From: Luzula sylvatica
Lineage: Eukaryota; Streptophyta; Magnoliopsida; Poales; Juncaceae
Direction of reading: 5' to 3'
Length of the DNA stretch: 64,000 nt
Assembly: GCA_946800325.1 (NCBI GenBank)
Contig: OX326959.1
Span: 4,794,501 to 4,858,500 of the forward strand
Below, in pieces: positions 24,782 through 36,423 of this stretch. Every line of letters begins with the position of its first letter. The first letter of the stretch is position 1. Under the pieces are notes generated by a model that was given only the letters and a program-made list of their open reading frames with translations, was not told the DNA's origin and searched no databases. Both the position numbers and the translations under genes were made by a program.

Positions 24782-26855
24782 AAAACATGAAAAATGAAGT
24801 ATTTTGCTCATTTTAGAGAACTATTTTGGTCTTTTTTAGAAAAAATGATAATTGATATTTTTGAAGGTGTTGGACTTCAGTTTTTGATTTTTCGCAAAAA
24901 ATTGGAAAAATAGAAATTTGTATGTGTTAGTCTTCAATCACGGAATTTTTTTGGGAAAAACATGAATAATGAAGTATTTTGCTCATTTGAGAGAAATATT
25001 TTGGTCTTTTTTAGAAAAAATGATAATCGATATTTTTGAAGGTGTTAGACTTCAGTTTTTTATTTTTTGCAAAAAATAGGAAAAATAGAAATTTGTATGT
25101 GTTAGTCTTCAATCATGAAGTTTTTTGAGAAAAACATGAATAATGAAGTATTTTGCTCATTTTAGAGAACTATTTTTGTCTTTTTTAGAAAAAATGATAA
25201 TTGATATTTTTGAAGGTGTTAGACTTCAGTTTTTTATTTTTCGCAAAAAATTGGAAAAATATAAATTTGTATGTTTTAGTCTTCAATCATGAAGTTTTTT
25301 GAGAAAAACATGAAAAATGAAGTATTTTGCTCATTTTAGAGAACTATTTTGGACTCTTTTAGAAAAAATGATAATTGATATTTTTGAAGGTGTTAGACTT
25401 CAGTTTTTGATTTTATGCAAAAAATAGGAAAAATAGAAATTTGTATGTGTTAAGTCTTCAACCCGGAGTTTTTTGAGAAAAACATGAAAAATGAAGTATT
25501 TTGATCATTTTAGAGAACTATTTTGGTCTTTTTTAGAAAAAATGATAATTGATATTTTTGAAGGTGTTAGACTTCAGTTTTTGATTTTATGCAAAAAATA
25601 GGAAAAATAGATATTTGTATGTAATAGTCTTCTATCCCGGAGTTTTTCGAGAAAAACATGAAAAATGAAGTATTTTGCTCATTTTAGAGAACTATTTTGG
25701 CCTTTTTTAGAAAAAATGATAATTGATATTTTTGAAGGTGTTGGACTTCAGTTTTTGATTTTTCGCAAAAAATTGGAAAAATAGAAATTTGTATGTGTTA
25801 GTCTTCAATCACGGAATTTTTTTGGGAAAAACATGAATAATGAAGTATTTTGCTCATTTTAGAGAAATATTTTGGTTTTTTTTAGAAAAAATGATAATTG
25901 ATATTTTTGAAGGTGTTCGACTTCAGTTCTTGATTTTATGCAAAAAATAGGAAAAATAGAAATTTGTATGTGTAAGTCTTCAATCCCGGAGTTTTTTGAG
26001 AAAAACATGAAAAATGAAGTATTTTGCCCATTTTAGAGAACTATTTTGGTCTTTTTTAGAAAAAATGATAATCGATATTTTTGAAGGTGTTAGACTTCAG
26101 TTTTTTATTTTTTGCAAAAAATAGGAAAAATAGAAATTTGTATGTGTTAGTCTTCAATCATGAAGTTTTTTGAGAAAAACATGAAAAATGAAGTATTTTT
26201 CTCATTTTAGAGAACTATTTTGGACTCTTTTAGAAAAAATGATAATTGATATTTTTGAAGGTGTTAGACTTCAGTTTTTGATTTTATGCAAAAAATAGGA
26301 AAAATAGAAATTTGTATATGTTAAGTCTTCAATCCCGGAGTTTTTCGAGAAAAACATGAAAAATGAAGTATTTTGATCATTTTAGAGAACTATTTTGGTC
26401 TTTTTTAGAAAAAATTATAATTGATATTTTTGAAGGTGTTAGACTTCAGTTTTTGATTTTATGCAAAAAATAGGAAAAATAGAAATTTGTATGTGTTAGT
26501 CTTCAATCACGGAATTTTTTTGGGAAAAACATGAATAATGAAGTATTTTGCTCATTTTAGAGAAATATTTTGGTTTTTTTTAGAAAAAATGATAATTGAT
26601 ATTTTTGAAGGTGTTCGACTTCAGTTCTTGATTTTATGCAAAAAATAGGAAAAATAGAAATTTGTATGTGTAAGTCTTCAATCCCGGAGTTTTTTGAGAA
26701 AAACATGAAAAATGAAGTATTTTGATCATTTTAGAGAACTATTTTGGTCTTTTTTAGAAAAAATTATAATTGATATTTTTGAAGGTGTTAGACTTCAGTT
26801 TTTGATTTTATGCAAAAAATAGGAAAAATAGATATTTGTATGTAATAGTCTTCAA

Positions 26856-26872
26856 TCCCGGATTTTGCGAGA
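26856..26872 (-). other. CENP-B box-like motif, gattttgcgag variant
   Basis: Same spacing with one further change inside the undefined part of the motif (cccggattttgcgag). It is the last such site in the window. Confidence 0.38.
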
Positions 26873-27895
26873 AAAACATGAAAAATGAAGTATTTTGCTC
26901 ATTTTAGAGAACTATTTTGGTCTTTTTTAGAAAAAATGATAATTGATATTTTTGAAGGTGTTGGACTTCAGTTTTTGATTTTTCGCAAAAAATTGGAAAA
27001 ATAGAAATTTGTATGTGTTAGTCTTCAATCACGGAATTTTTTTGGGAAAAACATGAATAATGATGTATTTTGCTCATTTTAGAGAAATATTTTGGTTTTT
27101 TTTAAAAAAAATGATAATTGATATTTTTGAAGGTGTTCGACTTCAGTTCTTGATTTTATGCAAAAAATAGGAAAAATAGAAATTTGTATGTGTAAGTCTT
27201 CAATCCCGGAGTTTTTTGAGAAAAACATGAAAAATGAAGTATTTTGCTCATTTTAGAGAACTATTTTGGTCTTTTTTAGAAAAAATGATAATCGATATTT
27301 TTGAAGGTGTTAGACTTCAGTTTTTTATTTTTTGCAAAAAATAGGAAAAATAGAAATTTGTATGTGTTAGTCTTCAATCATGAAGTTTTTTGAGAAAAAC
27401 ATGAAAAATGAAGTATTTTTATCATTTTAGAGAACTATTTTGGACTCTTTTAGAAAAAATGACAATTGATATTTTTGAAGGTGTTAGACTTCAGTTTTTG
27501 ATTTTATGCAAAAAATAGGAAAAAAAGAAATTTGTATGTGTTAAGTCTTCAATCGCGGAGTTTTTTGAGAAAATCATGAAAAATGAAGTATTTTTCTCAT
27601 TTTAGAGAACTATTTTGGACTCTTTTAGAAAAAATGATAATTGATATTTTTGAAGGTGTTAGACTTCAGTTTTTGATTTTTTGCAAAAAATTGGAAAAAT
27701 AGAAATTTGTATGTGTTAGTCTTCAATCACGGAATTTTTCGAGAAAAACATGAAAAATGAAGTATTTTGCTCATTTCAGAGAACTATTTTGTACTTTTTT
27801 AGAAAAAATGATAATTAATATTTTTTAAGGTGTTAGACTTCAGTTTTTGATTTTATACAAAAAATAGGAAAAATAGAAATTTTTATGTGTTAGTC

Positions 27896-28069
27896 TTCAA
27901 TCCCGGAGTTTTTCGAGAAAAACATGAAAAATGAAGTATTTTGCTCATTTTAGAGAACTATTTTGTACTTTTTTAGAAAAAATGATAATTGATATTTTTG
28001 AAGGTGTTAGACTTCAGTTTTTGATTTTTTGCAAAAAATTGGAAAAATAGAAATTTGTATGTGTTAGTC
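27896..28069 (+). repeat. Representative class K monomer
   Basis: 174 bp. Diagnostic sites: cccggag with tttttcgag and ttttgtacttttttag. K first appears in the window near 27.7 kb and then recurs to the end, so it defines the right-hand repertoire. Confidence 0.86.
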
Positions 28070-29460
28070 TTCAATCACGGAATTTTTGGAGAAAAAACAT
28101 GAATAATGAAGTATTTTGCTCATTTTAGAGAACTATTTTGGTCTTTTTTAGAAAAAATGATAATTGATATTTTTGAAGGTGTTAGACTTCAGTTTTTTAT
28201 TTTTTGCAAAAAATTTGAAAAATCGAAATTTGTATGTGTTAGTCTTCAATCACGGAATTTTTTGAGAAAAACATGAAAAATGAAGTATTTTGCTCATTTT
28301 AGAGAACTATTTTGGTCTTTTTTAGAAAAAATGATAATTGATATTTTTGAAGGTGTTAGACTTCAGTTTTTGATTTTATGCAAAAAATAGGAAAAATAGA
28401 AATTTGTATGTGTTAGTCTTCAATCCCGGAGTTTTTCGAGAAAAACATGAAAAATGAAGTATTTTGCTCATTTTAGAGAACTATTTTGTACATTTTTAGA
28501 AAAAATGATAATTGATATTTTTGAAGGTGTTAGACTTCAGTTATTGATTTTTTGCAAAAAATTGGAAAAATTGAAATTTGTATGTGTTAGTCTTCAATCA
28601 CGGAATTTTTTGAGAAAAACATGAAAAATGAAGTATTTTGCTCATTTTAGAGAACTATTTTGGACTCTTTTAGAAAAAATAATAATTGATATTTTTGAAT
28701 GTGTTAGACTTCAGGGTTTAATTTTTCGCAAAAAATTCGAAAAATAGAAATTTGTATGTGTTAGTCTTCAATCACGGAATTTTTTTAGAAAAACATGAAT
28801 AATGAAGTATTTTGCTCATTTTTGAGAACTATTTTGGTCTTTTTTTGAAAAAATGATAATTGATATTTTTTAAGGTGTTAGACTTCAGTTTTTGATTTTA
28901 TGCAAAAAATAGGAAAAATAGAAATTTGTATGTTGTCTTCAATCCCGGAATTTTTTGAGAAAAACATGAAAAATGAAGTATTTTGCTCATTTTTGAGAAA
29001 TATTTTGGTTTTTTTTAGAAAAAATGATAATTGATATTTTTGAAGGTGTTCGACTTCAGTTCTTGATTTTATGCAAAAAATAGGAAAAATAGAAATTTGT
29101 ATGTGTAAGTCTTCAATCCCGGAGTTTTTTGAGAAAAACATGAAAAATGAAGTATTTTGCTCATTTTAGAGAACTATTTTGGTCTTTTTTAGAAAAAATG
29201 ATAATCGATATTTTTGAAGGTGTTAGACTTCAGTTTTTTATTTTTTGCAAAAAATAGGAAAAATAGAAATTTGTATGTGTTAGTCTTCAATCATGAAGTT
29301 TTTTGAGAAAAACATGAAAAATGAAGTATTTTTCTCATTTTAGAGAACTATTTTGGACTCTTTTAGAAAAAATGATAATTGATATTTTTGAAGGTGTTAG
29401 ACTTCAGTTTTTGATTTTATGCAAAAAATAGGAAAAATAAAAATTTGTATGTGTTAAGTT

Positions 29461-29634
29461 TTCAATCCCGGAGTTTTTCGAGAAAAACATGAAAAATGAA
29501 GTATTTTGCTCATTTTAGAGAACTATTTTGGTCTTTTTTAGAAAAAATGACAATTGATATTTTTGAAGCTGTTAAACTTCAGTTTTTGATTTTTTGCAAA
29601 AAATAGGAAAAATTGAAATTTGTATGTGTTAGTC
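29461..29634 (+). repeat. Representative class F' monomer
   Basis: 174 bp. An F relative with gacaattgat, gttaaacttc and an aaattgaaattt tail (aaaatttgaaattt in the copies at 8196 and 11684). It is always the first of the F'-G-H cassette. Confidence 0.85.
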
Positions 29635-29808
29635 TTCAATCACGGAATTTTTTGAGAAAATCATGAAAAATGAAGTATTTTGCTCATTTTAGAGAACTAT
29701 TTTGGACTCTTTTAGAAAAAATGATAATTGATATTTTTGAAGGTGTTAGACTTCAGTTTTTGATTTTTTGCAAAAAATTGGAAAAATAGAAATTTGTATG
29801 TGTTAGTC
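29635..29808 (+). repeat. Representative class G monomer
   Basis: 174 bp. Diagnostic sites: acggaattttttgag with gaaaatcatg instead of gaaaaacatg, and ggactctttt. Confidence 0.85.
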
Positions 29809-29982
29809 TTCAATCACGGAATTTTTTGAGAAAAACATGAAAAATGAAGGATTTTTCTCATTTTAGAGAACTATTTTGGTCTTTTTTAGAAAAAATGATA
29901 ATTGATATTTTTGAAGGTGTTAGACTTCAGTTTTTGATTTTTTTCAAAAAATTGGAAAAATAGAAATTTGTATGTGTTAGTC
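29809..29982 (+). repeat. Representative class H monomer
   Basis: 174 bp. Diagnostic site: aaatgaaggatttttctc, where all other classes have gaagtattt. Usually followed by tttttttcaaaaaattgg in the 24-mer copies. Confidence 0.86.
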
Positions 29983-30157
29983 TTCAATCACGGAATTTTT
30001 TGAGAAAAACATGAAAAATGAAGTATTTTGCTCATTTTAGAGAACTATTTTGGTCTTTTTTAGAAAAAATGATAATTGATATTTTTGAAGGTGTTAGACT
30101 TCAGTTTTTGATTTTATGCAAAAAATAGGAAAAATAAAAATTTGTATGTGTTAAGTT

Positions 30158-30853
30158 TTCAATCCCGGAGTTTTTCGAGAAAAACATGAAAAATGAAGTA
30201 TTTTGCTCATTTTAGAGAACTATTTTGGTCTTTTTTAGAAAAAATGACAATTGATATTTTTGAAGCTGTTAAACTTCAGTTTTTGATTTTTTGCAAAAAA
30301 TAGGAAAAATTGAAATTTGTATGTGTTAGTCTTCAATCACGGAATTTTTTGAGAAAATCATGAAAAATGAAGTATTTTGCTCATTTTAGAGAACTATTTT
30401 GGACTCTTTTAGAAAAAATGATAATTGATATTTTTGAAGGTGTTAGACTTCAGTTTTTGATTTTTTGCAAAAAATTGGAAAAATAGAAATTTGTATGTGT
30501 TAGTCTTCAATCACGGAATTTTTTGAGAAAAACATGAAAAATGAAGGATTTTTCTCATTTTAGAGAACTATTTTGGTCTTTTTTAGAAAAAATGATAATT
30601 GATATTTTTGAAGGTGTTAGACTTCAGTTTTTGATTTTTTTCAAAAAATTGGAAAAATAGAAATTTGTATGTGTTAGTCTTCAATCACGGAATTTTTTGA
30701 GAAAAACATGAAAAATGAAGTATTTTGCTCATTTTAGAGAACTATTTTGGTCTTTTTTAGAAAAAATGATAATTGATATTTTTGAAGGTGTTAGACTTCA
30801 GTTTTTGATTTTATCCAAAAAATAGGAAAAATAGAAATTTATATGTGTTAGTC
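30158..30853 (+). repeat. Tetramer F'-G-H-I, copy 2 (696 bp)
   Basis: It follows directly on copy 1 and shares all its markers (ttaagttttcaatc at its start, gaagctgttaaac at 30262). Its last monomer differs in having tttatccaaaaaat and atttatatgtg. Confidence 0.9.
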
Positions 30854-33637
30854 TTCAATCCCGGAGTTTTTCGAGAAAAACATGAAAAATGAAGTATTTT
30901 GCTCATTTCAGAGAACTATTTTGTACTTTTTTAGAAAAAATGATAATTGATATTTTTGAAGGTGTTAGACTTCAGTTTTTGATTTTTTGCAAAAAATTGG
31001 AAAAATAGAAATTTGTATGTGTTAGTCTTCAATCACGGATTTTTTTGAGAAAAACATGAATAATGAAGTATTTTGCTCATTTTAGAGAACTATTTTGGTC
31101 TTTTTTAGAAAAAATGATAATCGATATTTTTGAAGGTGTTAGACTTCAGTTTTTTATTTTTTGCAAAAAATAGGAAAAATAGAAATTTGTATGTGTTAGT
31201 CTTCAATCACGGAATTTTTTGAGAAAAACATGTAAAATGAAGTATTTTTCTCATTTTAGAGAACTATTTTGGACTCATTTAGAAAAAATGATAATTGATA
31301 TTTTTGAAGGTGTTAGACTTCAGTTTTTGATTTTTTGCAAAAAAATGGAAAAATAAAAATTTGTATGTGTTAAGTCTTCAATCCTGGAGTTTTTCGAGAA
31401 AAACATGAAAAATGAAGTATTTTGCTCATTTTAGAGAACTATTTTGGTCTTTTTTAGAAAAAATGACAATTGATATTTTTGAAGGTGTTAGACTTCAGTT
31501 TTTGATTTTTTGCAAAAAATTGGAAAAATAGAAATTTGTATGTGTTAGTCTTCAATCACGGAATTTTTTGAGAAAAACATGAAAAATGAAGGATTTTTCT
31601 CATTTTAGAGAACTATTTTGGTCTTTTTTAGAAAAAATGATAATTGATATTTTTGAAGGTGTTAGACTTCAGTTTTTGATTTTTTTCAAAAAATTGGAAA
31701 AATAGAAATTTGTATGTGTTAGTCTTCAATCACGGAATTTTTCGAGAAAAACATGAAAAATGAAGTATTTTGCTCATTTTAGAGAACTATTTTGGTCTTT
31801 TTTAGAAAAAATGATAATTGATATTTTTTAAGGTGTTAGACTTCAGTTTTTGATTTTATACAAAAAATAGGAAAAATAGAAATTTTTATGTGTTAGTCTT
31901 CAATCCCGGAGTTTTTCGAGAAAAACATGAAAAATGAAGTATTTTGCTCATTTTAGAGAACTATTTTGTACTTTTTTAGAAAAAATGATAATTGATATTT
32001 TTGAAGGTGTTAGACTTCAGTTTTTGATTTTTTGCAAAAAATTGGAAAAATAGAAATTTGTATGTGTTAGTCTTCAATCACGGAATTTTTTGAGAAAAAA
32101 CATGAATAATGAAGTATTTTGCTCATTTTAGAGAACTATTTTGGTCTTTTTTAGAAAAAATGATAATTGATATTTTTGAAGGTGTTAGACTTCAGTTTTT
32201 TATTTTTTGCAAAAAATTTGAAAAATCGAAATTTGTATGTGTTAGTCTTCAATCACGGAATTTTTTGAGAAAAACATGAAAAATGAAGTATTTTGCTCAT
32301 TTTAGAGAACTATTTTGGTCTTTTTTAGAAAAAATGATAATTGATATTTTTGAAGGTGTTAGACTTCAGTTTTTGATTTTATGCAAAAAATAGGAAAAAT
32401 AGAAATTTGTATGTGTTAGTCTTCAATCCCGGAGTTTTTCGAGAAAAACATGAAAAATGAAGTATTTTGCTCATTTTAGAGAACTATTTTGTACATTTTT
32501 AGAAAAAATGATAATTGATATTTTTGAAGGTGTTAGACTTCAGTTATTGATTTTTTGCAAAAAATTGGAAAAATTGAAATTTGTATGTGTTAGTCTTCAA
32601 TCATGGAATTTTTTGAGAAAAACATGAAAAATGAAGTATTTTGCTCATTTTAGAGAACTATTTTGGACTCTTTTAGAAAAAATAATAATTGATATTTTTG
32701 AATGTGTTAGACTTCAGGGTTTAATTTTTCGCAAAAAATTCGAAAAATAGAAATTTGTATGTGTTAGTCTTCAATCACGGAATTTTTTTAGAAAAACATG
32801 AATAATGAAGTATTTTGCTCATTTTTGAGAACTATTTTGGTCTTTTTGAGAAAAAATGATAATTGATATTTTTTAAGGTGTTAGACTTCAGTTTTTGATT
32901 TTATGCAAAAAATAGGAAAAATAGAAATTTGTATGTTGTCTTCAATCCCGGAATTTTTTGAGAAAAACATGAAAAATGAAGTATTTTGCTCATTTTTGAG
33001 AAATATTTTGGTTTTTTTTAGAAAAAATGATAATTGATATTTTTGAAGGTGTTCGACTTCAGTTCTTGATTTTATGCAAAAAATTGGAAAAATAGAAATT
33101 TGTATGTGTTAGTCTTCAATCACGGAATTTTTCGAGAAAAACATGAAAAATGAAGTATTTTGCTCATTTCAGAGAACTATTTTGTACTTTTTTAGAAAAA
33201 ATGATAATTGATATTTTTGAAGGTGTTAGACTTCAGTTTTTGATTTTATGCAAAAAATAGGAAAAATAGAAATTTGTATGTGTAAGTCTTCAATCCCGGA
33301 GTTTTTTGAGAAAAACATGAAAAATGAAGTATTTTGCTCATTTTAGAGAACTATTTTGGTCTTTTTTAGAAAAAATGATAATCGATATTTTTGAAGGTGT
33401 TAGACTTCAGTTTTTTATTTTTTGCAAAAAATAGGAAAAATAGAAATTTGTATGTGTTAGTCTTCAATCATGAAGTTTTTTGAGAAAAACATGAAAAATG
33501 AAGTATTTTTCTCATTTTAGAGAACTATTTTGGACTCTTTTAGAAAAAATGATAATTGATATTTTTGAAGGTGTTAGACTTCAGTTTTTGATTTTATGCA
33601 AAAAATAGGAAAAATAAAAATTTGTATGTGTTAAGTT

Positions 33638-34334
33638 TTCAATCCCGGAGTTTTTCGAGAAAAACATGAAAAATGAAGTATTTTGCTCATTTTAGAGAAC
33701 TATTTTGGTCTTTTTTAGAAAAAATGACAATTGATATTTTTGAAGCTGTTAAACTTCAGTTTTTGATTTTTTGCAAAAAATAGGAAAAATTGAAATTTGT
33801 ATGTGTTAGTCTTCAATCACGGAATTTTTTGAGAAAATCATGAAAAATGAAGTATTTTGCTCATTTTAGAGAACTATTTTGGACTCTTTTAGAAAAAATG
33901 ATAATTGATATTTTTGAAGGTGTTAGACTTCAGTTTTTGATTTTTTGCAAAAAATTGGAAAAATAGAAATTTGTATGTGTTAGTCTTCAATCACGGAATT
34001 TTTTGAGAAAAACATGAAAAATGAAGGATTTTTCTCATTTTAGAGAACTATTTTGGTCTTTTTTAGAAAAAATGATAATTGATATTTTTGAAGGTGTTAG
34101 ACTTCAGTTTTTGATTTTTTTCAAAAAATTGGAAAAATAGAAATTTGTATGTGTTAGTCTTCAATCACGGAATTTTTTGAGAAAAACATGAAAAATGAAG
34201 TATTTTGCTCATTTTAGAGAACTATTTTGGTCTTTTTTAGAAAAAATGATAATTGATATTTTTGAAGGTGTTAGACTTCAGTTTTTGATTTTATGCAAAA
34301 AATAGGAAAAATAAAAATTTGTATGTGTTAAGTT
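33638..34334 (+). repeat. Tetramer F'-G-H-I, copy 3 (697 bp)
   Basis: This is the partner of 29461-30157 inside the second 24-mer, 4177 bp downstream, with gaagctgttaaac at 33742. Confidence 0.9.
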
Positions 34335-35030
34335 TTCAATCCCGGAGTTTTTCGAGAAAAACATGAAAAATGAAGTATTTTGCTCATTTTAGAGAACTAT
34401 TTTGGTCTTTTTTAGAAAAAATGACAATTGATATTTTTGAAGCTGTTAAACTTCAGTTTTTGATTTTTTGCAAAAAATAGGAAAAATTGAAATTTGTATG
34501 TGTTAGTCTTCAATCACGGAATTTTTTGAGAAAATCATGAAAAATGAAGTATTTTGCTCATTTTAGAGAACTATTTTGGACTCTTTTAGAAAAAATGATA
34601 ATTGATATTTTTGAAGGTGTTAGACTTCAGTTTTTGATTTTTTGCAAAAAATTGGAAAAATAGAAATTTGTATGTGTTAGTCTTCAATCACGGAATTTTT
34701 TGAGAAAAACATGAAAAATGAAGGATTTTTCTCATTTTAGAGAACTATTTTGGTCTTTTTTAGAAAAAATGATAATTGATATTTTTGAAGGTGTTAGACT
34801 TCAGTTTTTGATTTTTTTCAAAAAATTGGAAAAATAGAAATTTGTATGTGTTAGTCTTCAATCACGGAATTTTTTGAGAAAAACATGAAAAATGAAGTAT
34901 TTTGCTCATTTTAGAGAACTATTTTGGTCTTTTTTAGAAAAAATGATAATTGATATTTTTGAAGGTGTTAGACTTCAGTTTTTGATTTTATCCAAAAAAT
35001 AGGAAAAATAGAAATTTATATGTGTTAGTC
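34335..35030 (+). repeat. Tetramer F'-G-H-I, copy 4 (696 bp)
   Basis: This is the partner of 30158-30853. The tetramer doubling therefore happened before the 24-mer was duplicated. Confidence 0.9.
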
Positions 35031-36423
35031 TTCAATCCCGGAGTTTTTCGAGAAAAACATGAAAAATGAAGTATTTTGCTCATTTCAGAGAACTATTTTG
35101 TACTTTTTTAGAAAAAATGATAATTGATATTTTTGAAGGTGTTAGACTTCAGTTTTTGATTTTTTGCAAAAAATTGGAAAAATAGAAATTTGTATGTGTT
35201 AGTCTTCAATCACGGATTTTTTTGAGAAAAACATGAATAATGAAGTATTTTGCTCATTTTAGAGAACTATTTTGGTCTTTTTTAGAAAAAATGATAATCG
35301 ATATTTTTGAAGGTGTTAGACTTCAGTTTTTTATTTTTTGCAAAAAATAGGAAAAATAGAAATTTGTATGTGTTAGTCTTCAATCACGGAATTTTTTGAG
35401 AAAAACATGTAAAATGAAGTATTTTTCTCATTTTAGAGAACTATTTTGGACTCATTTAGAAAAAATGATAATTGATATTTTTGAAGGTGTTAGACTTCAG
35501 TTTTTGATTTTTTGCAAAAAAATGGAAAAATAAAAATTTGTATGTGTTAAGTCTTCAATCCTGGAGTTTTTCGAGAAAAACATGAAAAATGAAGTATTTT
35601 GCTCATTTTAGAGAACTATTTTGGTCTTTTTTAGAAAAAATGACAATTGATATTTTTGAAGGTGTTAGACTTCAGTTTTTGATTTTTTGCAAAAAATTGG
35701 AAAAATAGAAATTTGTATGTGTTAGTCTTCAATCACGGAATTTTTTGAGAAAAACATGAAAAATGAAGGATTTTTCTCATTTTAGAGAACTATTTTGGTC
35801 TTTTTTAGAAAAAATGATAATTGATATTTTTGAAGGTGTTAGACTTCAGTTTTTGATTTTTTTCAAAAAATTGGAAAAATAGAAATTTGTATGTGTTAGT
35901 CTTCAATCACGGAATTTTTCGAGAAAAACATGAAAAATGAAGTATTTTGCTCATTTTAGAGAACTATTTTGGTCTTTTTTAGAAAAAATGATAATTGATA
36001 TTTTTTAAGGTGTTAGACTTCAGTTTTTGATTTTATACAAAAAATAGGAAAAATAGAAATTTTTATGTGTTAGTCTTCAGTCCCGGAGTTTTTCGAGAAA
36101 AACATGAAAAATGAAGTATTTTGCTCATTTTAGAGAACTATTTTGTACTTTTTTAGAAAAAATGATAATTGATATTTTTGAAGGTGTTAGACTTCAGTTT
36201 TTGATTTTTTGCAAAAAATTGGAAAAATAGAAATTTGTATGTGTTAGTCTTCAATCACGGAATTTTTTGAGAAAAACATGAATAATGAAGTATTTTGCTC
36301 ATTTTAGAGAACTATTTTGGTCTTTTTTAGAAAAAATGATAATTGATATTTTTGAAGGTGTTAGACTTCAGTTTTTTATTTTTTGCAAAAAATTGGAAAA
36401 ATCGAAATTTGTATGTGTTAGTC

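Larger units (their letters stand above)
22495..26327 (+). repeat. Large segmental duplication, copy 2, shortened by three monomers
   Basis: It aligns to 17268-21624. Examples: C/D hybrid at 22668, E at 22843, F' at 23018, G at 23193, H at 23367. Here H runs straight into an A-like tail (gaaatatagat, taatagtc), so the separate A monomer of copy 1 at 18315 is missing. A second loss falls between the C at about 23.7 kb and the E at about 24.1 kb, and a third near 25.1 kb. Each loss is one monomer, as expected for unequal exchange in register. Similarity ends at the F monomer at 26328. Confidence 0.85.
26328..29111 (+). repeat. Transition block between the two monomer repertoires
   Basis: It opens with left-hand classes: 26328 F/A, 26502 C, 26677 A, 26851 B, 27024 C, then D and E. 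From 27548 the classes change. A monomer with gcggag and aaaatcatg is followed at 27722 by one ending in atttttatgtg, and at 27896 by class K with gtacttttttag. The last tttttttggg C monomer is at 27024, the last taatagtc A tail near 26845 and the last gttggac near 26961. One monomer here has a distinctive cagggtttaatt (28712), repeated later at about 32715, 36543 and 38281, and a short tail tatgttgtcttc at 28929. Confidence 0.85.
29461..30157 (+). repeat. Tetramer F'-G-H-I, copy 1 (697 bp)
   Basis: Monomers at 29461 (F': gacaattgat, gaagctgttaaac), 29635 (G: gaaaatcatg, ggactc), 29809 (H: gaaggatttttctc) and 29983 (I). The F' entry is marked by ttaagttttcaatc, where other copies have ttaagtcttcaatc. 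Confidence 0.9.
29112..33288 (+). repeat. 24-mer higher-order repeat, copy 1 (4177 bp)
   Basis: It starts with D (29112) and E, then two tandem F'-G-H-I tetramers (29461 and 30158), then K- and D-like monomers. The exact 4177-bp spacing to copy 2 is set by private variants: ttaagttttcaatc, gaagctgttaaac, tttatccaaaaaat with atttatatgtg, catgtaaaatg, ggactcattt and ttcaatcctgg (31385 against 35562). The last part (from about 32247) has no equivalent in copy 2; it instead resembles 28.2-29.1 kb at an offset of about 4003 bp. The unit therefore sits between two different duplications. Confidence 0.88.
33289..36423 (+). repeat. 24-mer higher-order repeat, copy 2, truncated to 18 monomers
   Basis: It repeats 29112-32246 with the private variants listed for copy 1. 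The partnership stops at 36424, where the next monomer has ggactc and aaaataataattg while the equivalent place in copy 1 (32247) has ggtc and aaaatgataattg. The six last monomers of copy 1 are thus missing or replaced. Confidence 0.88.

Noticed and set aside
28878..29141. 87-codon minus-strand ORF as a gene
   Set aside because: Reverse reading of satellite monomers with internal repetition matching the monomer length; no domain or start context.
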